Shown here: positions 63,065-64,000 of the stretch, one piece after another
How the letters are laid out: each line of letters opens with the position of its first letter
How positions within the stretch are numbered: position 1 is the stretch's first letter
Origin: Flavobacterium sp. 11
GTDB taxonomy: Bacteria; Bacteroidota; Bacteroidia; Flavobacteriales; Flavobacteriaceae
Assembly: GCF_002754315.1 (NCBI RefSeq)
Contig: NZ_PEFE01000001.1
Coordinates: 1,736,001 to 1,800,000 of the forward strand
Direction of reading: 5' to 3'
Length of the DNA: 64,000 nt
Notes under the pieces: generated by a model
What the model was told of the DNA's origin: nothing
The model's database searches: none
What the model saw: only the letters and a program-made list of their open reading frames with translations
Position numbers and translations under genes: made by a program

Positions 63065-63952
63065 ATGAAAAACAGCTCTTTTAAAATTAAAGAATACAGA
63101 ACCCAATTTATTCAGGAACTAACTCCAATTTATGATGCGGGTGAAGCAGAGAGTTTTTTCTATTTAATTTTAGAAGAAAAGCATCAATTGAAAAGAATAG
63201 ACTTGGCGTTGCATCCTGATTTGGTTTTTTCGGAAGCAGAAATTGTAGTTTGGAATTCGATTTTGGAACAATTGAAACTGGAAATTCCAGTACAATATCT
63301 TTTAGGAAAAACGAGTTTTTATGGATTGGATTTTGAAGTCAATGAGAATGTCTTGATTCCAAGACCCGAAACGGAAGAGTTGGTCGAATGGATTTTATCT
63401 AATAACCGAATAATCCAAAAGTCTAATCCCGAAACTTCGGGACTAAAGATTCTTGATATTGGAACCGGAAGCGGTTGTATTGCCATTTCATTGGCGAAGA
63501 ATATTCCAAATGCAGCAGTTTTTGCTATTGATGTTTCTGAAAAGGCTTTGGCTACAGCCAAAAAAAATGCTGAACACAATGCTGTGGAAGTTACTTTTAT
63601 CAATCAAAACATTCTTGAAACGGAAGATTTAAGGCAACAATTTGATATTATTGTTTCTAATCCGCCGTATGTTCGAAATCTGGAAAAAGAGGAAATTAAG
63701 AAAAATGTATTGGACAATGAACCGCATTTGGCGCTTTTTGTAGAAGATAATGATGCGTTGATTTTTTATAAAAAAATAGCCGAATTGGCTCAGAAAAATC
63801 TATCTGAAAACGGACAATTGTATTTTGAAATTAATCAATATCTAGGCAAAGAAACGGTTGATTTACTTGAAAAAATGAATTTCAAAAACATCGAATTACG
63901 AAAAGATATTTACGGAAATGACAGGATGATTAGTTGTCATTGCAAGGAATGA
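63065..63952 (+). CDS. prmC: Release factor glutamine methyltransferase PrmC (HemK)
   Basis: A 295-residue N5-glutamine methyltransferase that modifies the GGQ motif of RF1 and RF2. The N-terminal helical domain leads to YLLGKTSFYGLDFEVNENVLIPRPETEELV. The SAM-binding motif is ILDIGTGSGCIAISLAKN (about residues 129-146), and the catalytic NPPY is in VSNPPYVRN. An odd point is the stretch KSNPETSGLK (about 119-128) between the two domains, coded by a palindrome core (63427-63441) that also lies in the upstream intergenic region. The enzyme looks otherwise complete. Confidence 0.95.
   Translation: MKNSSFKIKEYRTQFIQELTPIYDAGEAESFFYLILEEKHQLKRIDLALHPDLVFSEAEIVVWNSILEQLKLEIPVQYLLGKTSFYGLDFEVNENVLIPRPETEELVEWILSNNRIIQKSNPETSGLKILDIGTGSGCIAISLAKNIPNAAVFAIDVSEKALATAKKNAEHNAVEVTFINQNILETEDLRQQFDIIVSNPPYVRNLEKEEIKKNVLDNEPHLALFVEDNDALIFYKKIAELAQKNLSENGQLYFEINQYLGKETVDLLEKMNFKNIELRKDIYGNDRMISCHCKE
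63427..63441. repeat. Palindromic element core inside prmC
   Basis: TCCCGAAACTTCGGG: a 7-bp stem around AC that is identical to 62473-62487. In prmC it codes in frame for the interdomain residues around NPETSG, without breaking the reading frame. Confidence 0.7.
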
Positions 63953-64000
63953 AGCAATCGCATTTAACTTTGGTTATTGTGTATGCAAAAGTTATGGATT

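Overview
The window looks like chromosomal DNA of a Flavobacterium-type bacterium (Bacteroidota, Flavobacteriaceae). The signs are low GC, a SusC/SusD pair under an ECF sigma/FecR pair, an archaeal-type GH13 amylase lipoprotein, a GAPDH with a long N-terminal extension, the order udk-divIC-mcmB-mcmA, and recurrent TAnnTTTG promoter -7 elements instead of TATAAT. Almost every gene is housekeeping or ordinary accessory. I see no rRNA, tRNA, CRISPR array, prophage or intact insertion sequence.

Layout. 1-4.7 kb: the 3' part of rpoC with a DUF3467 gene, then a small secreted protein of unknown function. 4.7-11.2 kb: prfC, a lipoprotein alpha-amylase, a SurA/PpiC-type foldase and a MoxR ATPase. 11.6-16.8 kb: two different aconitases in a row (AcnB type, then mitochondrial type). 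17-21.1 kb: a small conserved protein, a four-LysM NlpC/P60 hydrolase, an exported VOC protein and a family 9 glycosyltransferase. 21.5-31 kb: the most system-like locus, in the order ECF sigma factor, FecR anti-sigma, STN-containing SusC, SusD, a novel lipoprotein and a di-haem cytochrome c peroxidase. The last gene is closed by a strong terminator. 31-36 kb: a CDGSH protein, an S41 protease, a beta-hydroxyacid dehydrogenase and two orphan genes separated by a cassette-like palindromic element. 36-45.2 kb: an APC permease, gap, a Do-type protease, then dapF, GNAT, mltG, DUF2279 and a lysozyme-like gene. 45.2-50.8 kb: a PepSY-like secreted protein and the methylmalonyl-CoA mutase/divIC/udk cluster. 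51-56.3 kb: a Crp-family regulator, pirin, YceI, a receiver-like orphan, a dienoyl-CoA-reductase-like SDR, an aminotransferase and a second PepSY-like paralogue. 56.8-63.9 kb: dnaA with a phosphatase and an RsmI-like methylase, a thioesterase, ribD-HAD-yigZ, a GNAT and prmC.

The non-coding DNA holds the less expected signals: (1) a dispersed repeat family with conserved ends around a variable hairpin core (17.3 and 50.1 kb, with a probable relative at 35.9 kb); (2) a 15-nt palindromic core present both in the ribD/GNAT intergenic region and, in frame, inside prmC; (3) a 120-bp imperfect palindrome between two orphan genes at 34.7 kb; (4) a bipartite element with fixed spacing upstream of both PepSY-like paralogues; (5) a 29-bp near-perfect inverted repeat at 53.4 kb.

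All functions are read from motifs and from memory of protein families. No search was run. Starts moved from the longest open frame are explained in the entries.
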